A stretch of 60,887 nt of DNA, from positions 1-60,887 of the IMG/VR virus record IMGVR_UViG_3300042476_000233, one strand, 5' to 3'. This DNA is from a virus. Within the stretch, counting starts at the first letter, position 1; the number at the start of each line of letters is the position of its first letter. Below the pieces are notes generated by a model, which saw nothing but the letters and a program-made list of their open reading frames with translations, had not been told where the DNA came from and made no database searches. Both the position numbers and the translations under genes were made by a program. This document shows positions 38,251 to 47,700 of this stretch, piece by piece.

Positions 38251-39819
38251 ATGGAAGTCGTTGAGAACCGGTTGCTCGTCTTCAAGACGCGCAACCCGGA
38301 TAAGTATTCCCTCATCCCCAAGAGCAAGGCGCTGCCCCGTGAAGGTGGCGGCTACGACGTAGCCGTGTACTGGGGCCTGGATGAAGCGCGTGTGCTGCGC
38401 AACCTGGGGGTGAAGAACGTACCGTCTCCCATCTACGGGCGCTACGAGTGGCCCGGGCGCTACACGCCGATGTCCCACCAGAAGGAGACTGCCTCCTTCC
38501 TCACGCTGCACCGCCGTGCGTTCGTCTTCAACGATCCCGGTACGGGCAAGACGCTGTCTGCCCTGTGGGCGGCTGACTACCTGATGAAGCGTGGCGACGT
38601 TAGGAGGGTTTTGATTTTGTGTCCGCTGTCGATCATGCACAGCGCCTGGATGCAGGACTTGGGTAACAGCGTCATCCACCGCAGCGCGGTGGTGGCGCAC
38701 CATGCCCAGGCCGCACGGCGGATTGAACTGATCCAAGAGAACTACGAGTTCGTCATCATCAACTACGAGGGCCTGAGCCTGATTGCGAACGAAGTTCGCG
38801 CTGATGGGCGTTTTGATTTAGTTATTGTTGATGAGGCCAACGCCTACAAAAACCCGCAGACCAAGCGGTGGAAGGCGCTGAACTCCATCATCAAGCCCGA
38901 CACCTACCTGTGGATGATGACCGGCACGCCTGCTTCGCAGAGTCCTGTGGACGCCTACGGTCTGGCCAAGCTGGTCAACCCCAACGGGGTGCCCAAGTTC
39001 TACACCGCTTGGCGCGATGCCGTGATGAACAAGATCACGATGTTCAAGTGGGCGCCCAAGCTCGACGCTGCCGACAAGGTGTTCGAGGCGCTGCAGCCTG
39101 CCATCCGCTACAGCAAGGCGCAGTGCCTTGACCTGCCGCCCGTGGTGACGATGACCCGCGAGGTGCCGCTCACGCCGCAGCAGGCCAAGTACTACAACCT
39201 GCTCAAGACCCAGATGCTGGTCATGGCCGCAGGCGAGACGATCACGGCAGTCAACGCTGCCGCTGCGTTAAATAAACTCCTGCAAATCTCAGCAGGCGTG
39301 GCCTACACCGACAACAAGGAGGTGGTTGAGTTCGACGCTACCCCGCGCCTGAACGTCCTGATGGAAGCACTCGAACAAACGGACAGGAAGGTGATCATCT
39401 TCGCCCTGTTCCGCTCCGCCATCGACGCCATCAGCGAGTACCTCAACAAAAACGGGATCGCCAACGAACAGATTCACGGCGGCGTGACAGCCACCAAGCG
39501 CGGCGACATCATCAAGCGTTTCCAGACGCAGCCCAACCCGAGGGTGCTCGTCATGCAACCTGCGGCTACAGCGCACGGCATCACGCTGACCGCTGCCGAC
39601 ACGGTTATTTTTTACGGGCCGCTCATGAGCGTGGAGCAGTACACCCAGTGCATCGCACGGGCTGACCGCAAGGGACAGAACGCCGACAAGGTGACCGTCA
39701 TCCACATCGAGGGCTCGCCCGTGGAGAAGAAGATGTTCAAGGCGCTCACCGCCAAGGTGGACGACAACGCACTGCTCGTTGACCTGTTCAACAGCGAAAT
39801 TCAAGAAAGGGGGTTGTAA
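38251..39819 (+). CDS. SNF2-like superfamily 2 helicase
   Basis: The product is 522 residues. RecA domain 1: MSHQKETASF (Q-like), NDPGTGKT (94-101), LILCPLSIMHSAW, VIVDEANAYK (motif II, Asp194-Glu195, DEAN form), MMTGTP (motif III). Domain 2: IIFALFRSAID, IHGGVTATKRGDIIKRF and the arginine-finger motif YTQCIARADRKGQ. Phage SNF2-type helicases are thought to remodel or unwind DNA during replication. Leader ACAGGAGAAAGC; a promoter-like sequence overlaps the stop. Confidence 0.9.
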   Translation: MEVVENRLLVFKTRNPDKYSLIPKSKALPREGGGYDVAVYWGLDEARVLRNLGVKNVPSPIYGRYEWPGRYTPMSHQKETASFLTLHRRAFVFNDPGTGKTLSALWAADYLMKRGDVRRVLILCPLSIMHSAWMQDLGNSVIHRSAVVAHHAQAARRIELIQENYEFVIINYEGLSLIANEVRADGRFDLVIVDEANAYKNPQTKRWKALNSIIKPDTYLWMMTGTPASQSPVDAYGLAKLVNPNGVPKFYTAWRDAVMNKITMFKWAPKLDAADKVFEALQPAIRYSKAQCLDLPPVVTMTREVPLTPQQAKYYNLLKTQMLVMAAGETITAVNAAAALNKLLQISAGVAYTDNKEVVEFDATPRLNVLMEALEQTDRKVIIFALFRSAIDAISEYLNKNGIANEQIHGGVTATKRGDIIKRFQTQPNPRVLVMQPAATAHGITLTAADTVIFYGPLMSVEQYTQCIARADRKGQNADKVTVIHIEGSPVEKKMFKALTAKVDDNALLVDLFNSEIQERGL

Positions 39820-39841
39820 TCGACTCTGGACACTGTATACT
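39814..39841 (+). promoter_or_regulatory. Candidate sigma70-type promoter
   Basis: TTGTAA (4 of 6 matches to the -35 consensus), 16-bp spacer, TATACT (5 of 6 matches to -10). It overlaps the helicase stop codon and lies 28 bp before the start of the next gene. Confidence 0.55.
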
Positions 39842-39868
39842 CTTAGACACAAAGATAAGGAGAAAGCA

Positions 39869-40258
39869 ATGACCGAAGAAACCATCCCGATGGACAAGCT
39901 CGTGCGCATGTACACCAAGATGCGCACGGCTATCCAAGACCTCGACAAGCAGATCGAGAACATCAAGGAGCAGCAGCAAGAGGTGAAGAACGCCATGAAG
40001 GATCAGATGATGGCGCTCGGTACCAAGTCTGTTCGCACCGACTTCGGCACGATCACGCTCAAGGAGAAGACCCGGTACTACACCCAGGACTGGGACAGCT
40101 TCAAGAAGTTTGTGATCGAGCACGACGCTGTCGATCTGCTTGAGAAGCGCATCGCGCAAACCAACATGCAGACGTTCTTGGAAGAGAACCCCAGCCTGCA
40201 TCCCCCTGGACTCAGCAACACTGCCGAGTTCGATATCGCTGTTACCAAGCCTCGTTAA
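39869..40258 (+). CDS. Coiled-coil early protein
   Basis: The product is 129 residues from ATG 39869 after ATAAGGAGAAAGCA. Residues 10-55 form a charged coiled coil (QDLDKQIENIKEQQQEVKNA), followed by a basic middle and C-terminal TRYYTQDWDSFKKFVIEHDA, then PPGLSNTAEFDIAVTKPR. The P-GL----E--I-V-KP ending is widespread in small phage proteins beside SSB-like genes. It may bind DNA ends (Gam-like) or single strands; unproven. Confidence 0.75.
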   Translation: MTEETIPMDKLVRMYTKMRTAIQDLDKQIENIKEQQQEVKNAMKDQMMALGTKSVRTDFGTITLKEKTRYYTQDWDSFKKFVIEHDAVDLLEKRIAQTNMQTFLEENPSLHPPGLSNTAEFDIAVTKPR

Positions 40259-40270
40259 GGAGAAAGCACT

Positions 40271-41179
40271 ATGAGCAACATCGCTCTTTTTTCTGGTTCA
40301 AATGTTCCCGCCTTCGCCAAGAAAGGCGAACTGTCCGACCTCGCCAAGTCCCTCGCAGGTGGCGTTGGTGGTGGCGGCGGCAAGCGGGTGTCGATCAAAG
40401 GCGGCGTCTTCCGTCTACTCGTAGGTGGCAAGGAGGTCGCTGCAATTGATGAACGCTATCTGGACGTGGTTGTCGTCAACGCTGCCCCCAAGATCGGTCG
40501 TACCTTCTACGCCAAGGCGTACGACGGTGAGACGCTCTCTGGCCCGGACTGCTGGTCTGCGGATGGCGAGACGCCTAGCCCCGAGTCTGCGAACAAGCAG
40601 TCGGATCGCTGCGCGACCTGCCCCCAGAACGTCAAGGGCTCCGGTATGGGCGAGTCTCGTGCCTGCCGGTTTAGTCAGCGCCTCGCTGTTGTTCTTGCTA
40701 ATGATATTGACGGCGATGTGATGCAGCTTCAACTGCCCGCCACGTCGATCTTCGGCAAGGAGGAAGGCGACAAGCGCCCGCTGCAAGCCTACGCTCGCTA
40801 CCTCGCCGCCCAAGGCGTGAGCCCCGAGACGTTGGTCACCCGCATGCAGTTCGACACCAAGGCCGAGGCGCCCAAGCTCTTCTTCAAGCCGATGCGTTGG
40901 CTGACCGAGGAGGAGTACGAAAGCTCCGTGCGCCAGGGCCAGACCGAAGACGCCAAGCGCGCCGTTACCATGACGGTAGCAAAGACGGACAAGGTCGCGG
41001 CTCCCCTGGCCCTGGAGGGCACCAAGCCCAAGGCCAAGGCTGCACCCAAGGCTGAAGAGCCTGCAGCCGAGGAGGAAGAGAACGCCCCGCCGACCAAGCG
41101 CAAGAGCAAGTCGGAAGAACCCGCAACCGCAGGCAAGCCAAATCTGGCTAAGCTCGCGGCTCAGTGGGACGATGAGTAA
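40271..41179 (+). CDS. SSB-like DNA-binding protein with acidic tail
   Basis: The product is 302 residues. A beta-rich core (KRVSIKGGVFRLLVGGKEVA, YLDVVVVNAAPKIGRTFY) contains CATCPQN with a nearby CRF, a probable zinc site. The C-terminal 90 residues are Lys/Glu/Ala-rich and end LAKLAAQWDDE, an acidic tip like those of single-stranded DNA-binding proteins. It is probably the phage SSB or a recombination mediator, fitting its place between helicase and primase-helicase. Leader TAAGGAGAAAGC. Confidence 0.75.
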   Translation: MSNIALFSGSNVPAFAKKGELSDLAKSLAGGVGGGGGKRVSIKGGVFRLLVGGKEVAAIDERYLDVVVVNAAPKIGRTFYAKAYDGETLSGPDCWSADGETPSPESANKQSDRCATCPQNVKGSGMGESRACRFSQRLAVVLANDIDGDVMQLQLPATSIFGKEEGDKRPLQAYARYLAAQGVSPETLVTRMQFDTKAEAPKLFFKPMRWLTEEEYESSVRQGQTEDAKRAVTMTVAKTDKVAAPLALEGTKPKAKAAPKAEEPAAEEEENAPPTKRKSKSEEPATAGKPNLAKLAAQWDDE

Positions 41180-41185
41180 TCAACC

Positions 41186-41203
41186 GGGGGCTTCGGCCCC
41201 CTT
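41186..41203 (+). terminator. Terminator-like hairpin after the SSB-like gene
   Basis: GGGGGC-TTCG-GCCCCC (41186-41201) then TTCCACC and the next ATG at 41209. The T tract is short, so termination may be partial. Confidence 0.65.
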
Positions 41204-41208
41204 CCACC

Positions 41209-41490
41209 ATGTCCTATTCAGTCAAGACTGTTAAGGCCGTAAAGGCATCACCCAAAACGCTCGGGAGTCAACTCGGGCGTTGGGCCGTACATTTGGACTT
41301 CTCGGTCATCCGCATCGCCCAGGTTACGGGCGCATCGCGTCAGACTGTATACAACTGGATCACTGGCAAGAACACCGTGCTCGCGCCTTATCGGCCTGCC
41401 GTTGAGCAACTGCTGGAGATTCTGATGAAGTCCAACGATAACGAACAAGCATGGAGCAAAGCATGTCAGGAATTCAGTATCAAAGCCTGA
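41209..41490 (+). CDS. HTH transcription regulator
   Basis: The product is 93 residues. FSVIRIAQVTGASRQTVYNW followed by ITGKN is a clear helix-turn-helix of the XRE/Cro type. The ATG is only 7 bp beyond a GGGGGC-TTCG-GCCCCC hairpin and no Shine-Dalgarno is seen, so expression may depend on read-through. It overlaps the next short gene. Probably a late-early switch regulator; its operators are unknown. Confidence 0.8.
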   Translation: MSYSVKTVKAVKASPKTLGSQLGRWAVHLDFSVIRIAQVTGASRQTVYNWITGKNTVLAPYRPAVEQLLEILMKSNDNEQAWSKACQEFSIKA

Positions 41491-41660
41491 GCGACGACGA
41501 GTTCGCTCGGCAGATTCAATCCATCATCGACAAGGCGGGCGTGTTGCCGTCTGAAGCCATTGTGGAACTGGCCTACCGTGTGGACAACGGCGGGCGAGAC
41601 AAAGAGCACGAACGGGCGCGTACCAACCCCAACCAACTGCCGCTGCCCTTCAACGAATAA
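41463..41660 (+). CDS. Small early protein
   Basis: The product is 65 residues from ATG 41463, seven bases after GGAG; the ATG at 41451 lacks a site. It reads MSGIQYQSLSDDEFARQIQS, IIDKAGVLPSEAIVELAYRV and ends NQLPLPFNE. Helical; overlaps the HTH gene by 28 bp. Unknown function. Confidence 0.6.
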   Translation: MSGIQYQSLSDDEFARQIQSIIDKAGVLPSEAIVELAYRVDNGGRDKEHERARTNPNQLPLPFNE

Positions 41661-41672
41661 CTCGGGACATTC

Positions 41673-44552
41673 ATGGAACCGCTAGATTTCTTAGCGGCGG
41701 TTTTGCCGTCTCCGGGTCACGGGTATTACTGTGCGGCAGAACTCTCCTCACCCAAGAAACAGCACGTCTTCACCGAAGACTTGGCTGAGATACCCACACA
41801 CGCACGAAGCTGGCTTGAGGGGCAGCAGGATGTGTATTTCGCGCTTGCTACGTTTGCGGATCGGGGTAAGCGCACCGCCGACAACGCCGAGTACATCAAG
41901 TCCCTGTTCATCGACATGGACGGGTACGAGAGCCGCGAAGCGGCACAAAAGGCGCTAGATAATTTTCTTGCTGACACAGGGCTGGACGCCTATGGCAACC
42001 CGTGGATCGTCGCCTCTGGCGGCGGGCTGCACTGCTACTGGCCGTTCGACAAGCCCCTGACTGTGGCCCAGTGGAAGCCCATCGCGGAGGCGTTCAAGCG
42101 CCTGTGCAAGCAGCGCGAACTGGCCATCGACAACACGGTCACGGCGGACGCCGCCCGGGTGCTGCGCATCCCTGGCACCAAGAACTTCAAGAAGAAATAC
42201 GGCGAGCCCAGGCCGGTGGAAGTCCTGTCGCAAGGCGCGGCTGTCCTCGATGCTGACGAGTTCTTCGCCAAGCTCAGCAGCCTGTTGGGCACAGCCGTGC
42301 CTACCCCCGCACCCCTGCTTGAGCTTCCCGGCAAGCGCCCGATCAACGCCACCAAGACGGGCGTGCAGATGCTGGCCAACAGCGTCGTGCGTTTCGGCAC
42401 GATCATGAAGCGCACCAGTAGCGGGGACGGCTGCGCGCAGTTGGCCCACTACGTGGAGAACGCCGAGGACGACGGCATGGAGCCGCTGTGGCGCGGGCTG
42501 CTAAGTCAGGCCAAGTACTGCGCGGACGGGGACAAGGCGGCGATCATGCTCAGCCAACTGCACCCGTACGACGAAGACCGGATGCACGCCAAGCTGCGGG
42601 ATATTAAAGGCCCCTATCCCTGCATCAAGTTCGATAGCGAGAACCCAGGCGTTTGCCAGAACTGCAAGCACTTCGGCAAGATCACCAACCCCCTGGCCCT
42701 GGGCCGGGAGGTCATGGCCGACACGTCGGAGAAGGAACTGGAGATCACCCCGGCTGACCCGGACGATCCCGATGCGCCCACCATCAAGGTGGTACGACCT
42801 ACGCCCCCCAGGGGATACGCCTACGGGGTCAACGGCGGCGTGTACGTGGAGAAGATGGTCGAGGACGCGGACGGGAACAAGCGCAAGCAGCAGGTCATGA
42901 TCCTGCCCTACGACATGTTCGTGGTGGACATCCTGAACAAGGAGAACGAGCACACCGTCCACATGATCGCGCACCGCCCAGGCAAGCCTGCGGATGTCCT
43001 GTTCCCACAGAAAGCGTCGGTCAGCAAGGACGAGTTGATCAAGGCCCTGGCTGCGCAGAACATCATGGCCTCGTACGGGTCAGGCAACGACAAGAACCTG
43101 TTCGAGTACGTCCGGGCCTGCGTCGAGGAGGCCAGCGTCAACAAGAAGACCGTCAAGATTCCCGGCCAGTACGGATGGCAAGAGGACGGCACCTTCGTCT
43201 ACAGCGGCAAGATTTACCTGCCAGACGGCACCACCCGCACGGTGCCCATGCCCGACCTGCAGAACATCACCCGCATCACGCGCTCGGCGGGTAACCTGGA
43301 GAAATGGCGGCGCTTCCCTCAGATGCTGATCAAGCGGGAGTTGTACGACCTGTTGGCGATCTCGTGCATCTCCTTCGGCGCACCGCTCATGCGCTTTACC
43401 CAGATGCCCTGCCTGACGTTCCATGCAGGCTCAACCCAGTCGGGTACGGGTAAATCCTTGGCGCTGTCGCTGCTCAATTCGGTGTGGGGTCACCCGGTGC
43501 GATATCGCACAGGCAAAAGCACCTCCCCCGTTACGATGCAGCAGCGGATTGGCAATCTTAACTCACTCCCCTTCACATCGGACGAAATCACGCACAAGTC
43601 GCGTCACGACATGGAGTGGTTCCCGGGCATGGTGTTCGACCTGTCCGAGGGCCAGGGCAAGGAGAAGTCAGAGGTTCACCACAACCGCGAGCGCATCAAC
43701 CTCGTGTCGTGGGCAACCCTGGCGCTCTTCACGTCCAACACCCACATGCAGGACTACATGGCCGGTGTGCGAGCGCACACTTCTCAAGGCGAGTTGCTGC
43801 GGATGCTGGAGTGGACGCCCGAGGAGAAGCTGAACTGGACGCCCGAGGAAGAGCAGACCATCCGCGTCCTGCAGGAGAACTACGGTGTGGCTGGTGAAGC
43901 CTACGTGCGTTGGCTTGTGCAGAACCAAGAGACGGCTGAGCGCGTGACCCGGGAAACCATCGCCATGATCAAGCGCGATTGGCAGATGACTGGTGATGAG
44001 CGTTTCTGGGCTGGTGGCTGCGGCGCAATGATTGCCAGCGCCATCCTCGTCTCGTCCAAGTACGCAGGCATCATCGACCTGCCTGTCGCGGAGATCATCA
44101 AGAGTCTCAAGCGCATGGTAGACAAGGCCCGCCGCGTGGTGCGCAACGGCGTGCGCACGGCAGAGGATGTGCTCAACGCTTTCACCCGTGACAGCTACGG
44201 CCAGTTCGTCGTGATCAAGAAGAGCGACGGCAAGGTGTTGGCTGCACTGGGCAGCGGGGAGATCATCGACCAGACGATAACGCGCAACAAGGTCTTGGGG
44301 CGCGTGGAGCACGAGATCGAGGTAGCCGGGTACGTGGACTACTTCATCGAGGAGCAGGTCATCCGCTCACACTGCGTGGCGATGTCGTTCGGTTACGAGG
44401 ACTTCAAGAAGCAACTAGAGCAGATCGATGGCTACACTGTGTCGTACATGCGCAAGGACATGATGGCCCGCACCAGGGGGCCACAGATGCGCATCCGAGC
44501 CATGTGCATCAGGCGCAGGGTTGAGCGTGAAGCTGCCGTGGACGACGCTTGA
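41673..44552 (+). CDS. Primase-helicase (PrimPol-like plus DUF927-type ATPase)
   Basis: The product is 959 residues. N-terminal primase-like part: LFIDMD (Asp81, Asp83), SGGGLH (115-120), AIDNTVTADAARVLR (Asp153). A CxC/H zinc knuckle (Cys317, Cys328, Cys331, His333) separates it from a helicase-like ATPase with Walker A GSTQSGTGKS (586-595) and TSDEITHKS (Walker B-like). This matches the DUF927 ATPase fused to a primase, as in phages and mobile elements. It should load and prime replication. It is the last large gene of the module. Confidence 0.85.
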   Translation: MEPLDFLAAVLPSPGHGYYCAAELSSPKKQHVFTEDLAEIPTHARSWLEGQQDVYFALATFADRGKRTADNAEYIKSLFIDMDGYESREAAQKALDNFLADTGLDAYGNPWIVASGGGLHCYWPFDKPLTVAQWKPIAEAFKRLCKQRELAIDNTVTADAARVLRIPGTKNFKKKYGEPRPVEVLSQGAAVLDADEFFAKLSSLLGTAVPTPAPLLELPGKRPINATKTGVQMLANSVVRFGTIMKRTSSGDGCAQLAHYVENAEDDGMEPLWRGLLSQAKYCADGDKAAIMLSQLHPYDEDRMHAKLRDIKGPYPCIKFDSENPGVCQNCKHFGKITNPLALGREVMADTSEKELEITPADPDDPDAPTIKVVRPTPPRGYAYGVNGGVYVEKMVEDADGNKRKQQVMILPYDMFVVDILNKENEHTVHMIAHRPGKPADVLFPQKASVSKDELIKALAAQNIMASYGSGNDKNLFEYVRACVEEASVNKKTVKIPGQYGWQEDGTFVYSGKIYLPDGTTRTVPMPDLQNITRITRSAGNLEKWRRFPQMLIKRELYDLLAISCISFGAPLMRFTQMPCLTFHAGSTQSGTGKSLALSLLNSVWGHPVRYRTGKSTSPVTMQQRIGNLNSLPFTSDEITHKSRHDMEWFPGMVFDLSEGQGKEKSEVHHNRERINLVSWATLALFTSNTHMQDYMAGVRAHTSQGELLRMLEWTPEEKLNWTPEEEQTIRVLQENYGVAGEAYVRWLVQNQETAERVTRETIAMIKRDWQMTGDERFWAGGCGAMIASAILVSSKYAGIIDLPVAEIIKSLKRMVDKARRVVRNGVRTAEDVLNAFTRDSYGQFVVIKKSDGKVLAALGSGEIIDQTITRNKVLGRVEHEIEVAGYVDYFIEEQVIRSHCVAMSFGYEDFKKQLEQIDGYTVSYMRKDMMARTRGPQMRIRAMCIRRRVEREAAVDDA

Positions 44553-44757
44553 GAAGGGGCAGGGGTTCTTCATCCCTGCCCTAGACCTCGACGCCACGCG
44601 TGAGGCGGGGCTAGTGGACGCTGTCAGGCAGCGGGTGGTGGACGCGCACGCTATGTACGCTATCCACCAGGGCATGCAGGGTGTGCTGTTTTACCGGCAC
44701 ACCAAGCACGTCACATCTCCCTCAACTTCGCGGCGTCCGAAGCATCCCGCACCATAG
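44527..44757 (+). CDS. Small protein, GTG start, converging with the ejection gene
   Basis: The product is 76 residues from GTG 44527, with AGGG 6 bp upstream; a TTG at 44521 is possible. It reads VKLPWTTLEKGQGFFIPALD and MYAIHQGMQGVLFYRHTKH, ending in a basic Pro/Ser tail. The W--L--G-GFF-P-LD pattern recurs in phage proteins of unknown function. It overlaps the 3' end of the convergent ejection gene by 47 bp. Confidence 0.65.
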   Translation: MKLPWTTLEKGQGFFIPALDLDATREAGLVDAVRQRVVDAHAMYAIHQGMQGVLFYRHTKHVTSPSTSRRPKHPAP

Positions 44758-47700
44758 ACGACAGCTTGATCTTCACCTGCTGAATCCGATCCAACAGCGC
44801 GCGCTTCTCGTCTGGCGTCTTGCTTGATGCCCGGATGGCGCCTTCGACCTTGGTCAACTCGCCCATCTCCTGCCGGTAGTAGCCCGCCAGTTCAGCCCGG
44901 GCGTACTCGTTGGCACGGGCGTCGAGCAGCGCACGGGCCTCAGCCTTGTCGCCCCGGTTGACCAACTCGTTGAACGACGACTGAACCTTGCGGGAGTCGT
45001 CCAGGGCGTCGTAGGTGCTGTTGATGACCCACCGGGCATCGTTGGGCTGGAAGGCGCTGCCAACCACCGGCATGTCGGACAGGCGCTTGGTGGCCTTCTC
45101 CGGCGTGTCCTTTGTGGGGATCGGCAGGCTTGCCGCCTGCAGCAGCGCCATACCCATCGTGCTGAAGTAGCCGCTGATGAGCGCCTCCAGTTTGATGGGG
45201 CTGACGCCCGCCGCACCACCGAAGAGCTTGGCCAGTTCGGTCGTCTTCTCGCGGTACTGATACTCCGGCAGCAGTGCCTGCTCCTTGGCCGACAGCAGCG
45301 GGCGCTCGGTAAACATCGAGTAGTTGGTCATCACCTCGATGGCAGGCTTCATGGCTTGCGGGATGAAGTAAGCAGAGCCGCCAGGGATGGTGTTGCGCAA
45401 AATGCCGAGCAACGCTTCCTTGGCTTCCTCACCCCCGCGCTCGTTGACGATGCTGTTGTAGATCGCCTCGGGCAACGCCTTGAAGATGTAGCCGATTTCA
45501 AACGGGATAGGAATGCGCAGAGGCTCCGACACGCCAGGAAGGCGGATGAACCAGTTGCCGTACTTCTCAGCAGGCAGCGCGTTCTTGTACGCCTCGTCGT
45601 CCTGCATCGCGTGGGCGTAGGCCAGGGTAGCCGCCATCAGCATGGCGCCGCGCGTGATGAGCTTGGCCTTGATCCGAGCACGCTCGCCTGCCGTAATCTG
45701 GCCAAACATTGCCCGGTACAGCACGTTCAGACCTTGCACCTGCGCGTTGAAGAACGGGTACAAGGAGTTCGCCATGTGGGCACTGGGCGACGCACCGCGC
45801 TTGTTGAAGTTCATCGACTCCAACGAGAGCATCGTGGCCTCCATCTCGGACATGCCCTGCTTGATGTAGCTGTTGTACTGAGCGCGGCGAGTCAAAGCGT
45901 CGGCTTCCATACCCGCCCACTCCAGCGCGCCGAGGGTCTTGGTAATGGCTGACCGGCCCCCGACAAGATCACGCATGATCTTGCTGAGGTCTTCCTGCGT
46001 ACCCGTGAACATCTGCCCACCGGTGATGCCGCGCCGCTCAAGCGTGCCCTTGGCAGAACTCTCGATCTCACGGAGCGCACCCAGCACGGGCGGGAAATCG
46101 GCACCAGACGCAATCGAAGCGGCCAGTGAGTCACGCATCAACTGACGCACCATGTACAGCGGGTTCAGTGTCACAGCGCGGCGCAGCAACTGCGTCGGAA
46201 CCGTAAGCGCACGCATGATGCCGGTGGTCTGGAGCGGGATGCCCTCCATGCCCTTGACCAGGATGTCCGCGTTGACGCCCGTGTTGACCTTCTTACCGCC
46301 GACTTCGACAGTATCGGTTTCAAGAACCGCGTAGCGGTCTTCGCCGTTGTGCTTGAACCGCACAACCTCCGGGCCGTCAACAGGCTTGGCTGTGATCTTG
46401 GCCATGCCCAGATCAAGCAACTCGAACATCGCGTTGCGGGTGGCCAGATTGCGCAGCGCCAAGTCCACCATCATATTGGTGTTCTGCACCGAACTGATCA
46501 TGAAGTCGAGGATCGGCTTATCGCCGCCCACCAACTCCTGCAGGTGCGGCATGTCCTTGACATTGCCCAGCTTGATCGGAGTCAGCCCACCGAGCGCCAG
46601 TTCAGCAACGCCGTTGCGCTCGCGGTACCAGGGAATGTAGTCCTTGGATGCGAGCAGTGCGTCTGCGTCTTTCTTGCTCAGCACGCCTGCCTTCTGGGCG
46701 AAGCGCACGAGGTTCTCGTTGTACTGGTTGTAGATGTCCCGAGCGTTGTCGAAAATGTCCTGCAGCCCCTCGACAGACCTAACCTGGGCCACGGTATCCC
46801 GCAGCTTCTGCTCAGTGATCTTGGGGTCGCGCAGATTGAGCTTGTCGAAGCCCACACGCTCAGCGCGCTTTGCGGCCAGATACAGGGTGAACAGACGGCT
46901 CGTAGCATCGACATCGCCGACAAGGCGTGCTGCGCCCTTGAGCGTAACGGCCACTTGCCGCAGGCTTGGGCCGGTCTGGCTCTCAACAATGAACTCGCGC
47001 TCACCGTCCCTACGCTGGACTTCGCGGACGTCCAGTGCGCCGTTGGCCACAGACTGCGCCGTGAAGTTCATGCGCTGGTCGTACATGCGCAGGTAGTACA
47101 TCATCTGCGTGCCCTTGAGCTTATCCATGTACTTGGACAGGCGCTCGAACCCGGCAAAACGATCTACCAGACCCGTCTCCATCGCCAGACCGCTGGACTT
47201 GGCGCGGATGGGTTGCCACCAAGATTGGTTGCCCGCAACGATGCTGCGCCCAAACGCATCCGCCTCGGCCAGGGCCGGGTTCAGATTGCGCGGCTGATTG
47301 AGTACCTTCGGGGCCAACAGCGCGTTGTCAGCCTGGGTCGGACGCGGCACCTTCGTCATCAGGTTATCGACCGCAGCCAACGTGGCTTCGAGCATGTTCT
47401 CCGGCGTCTTGATGCCAAGCATCCGCAAGAGCGCGCTCTTGAACGAGTCCCACATGTGGCGCAGCGTCCACTTCTGCTGCCGCATCTCTGCCTGCATCAC
47501 GTCGTCGGACAGCGCCTCAGACGCAAACTCACTCAAAGATGTTTTGGCGTTCTCGTTTGTCGCACCCTTTAACTTCTTATACGCCTCAAAAAGTTCTTCC
47601 AGTTCCCGCTTGGCACGGCGCTGATCATCCGTAAGCTGATCCTCGGGCATTTGAATGACGCGCTCGGTAGCGGCGTGCACACCTTCGTGGACAGCCGTGC

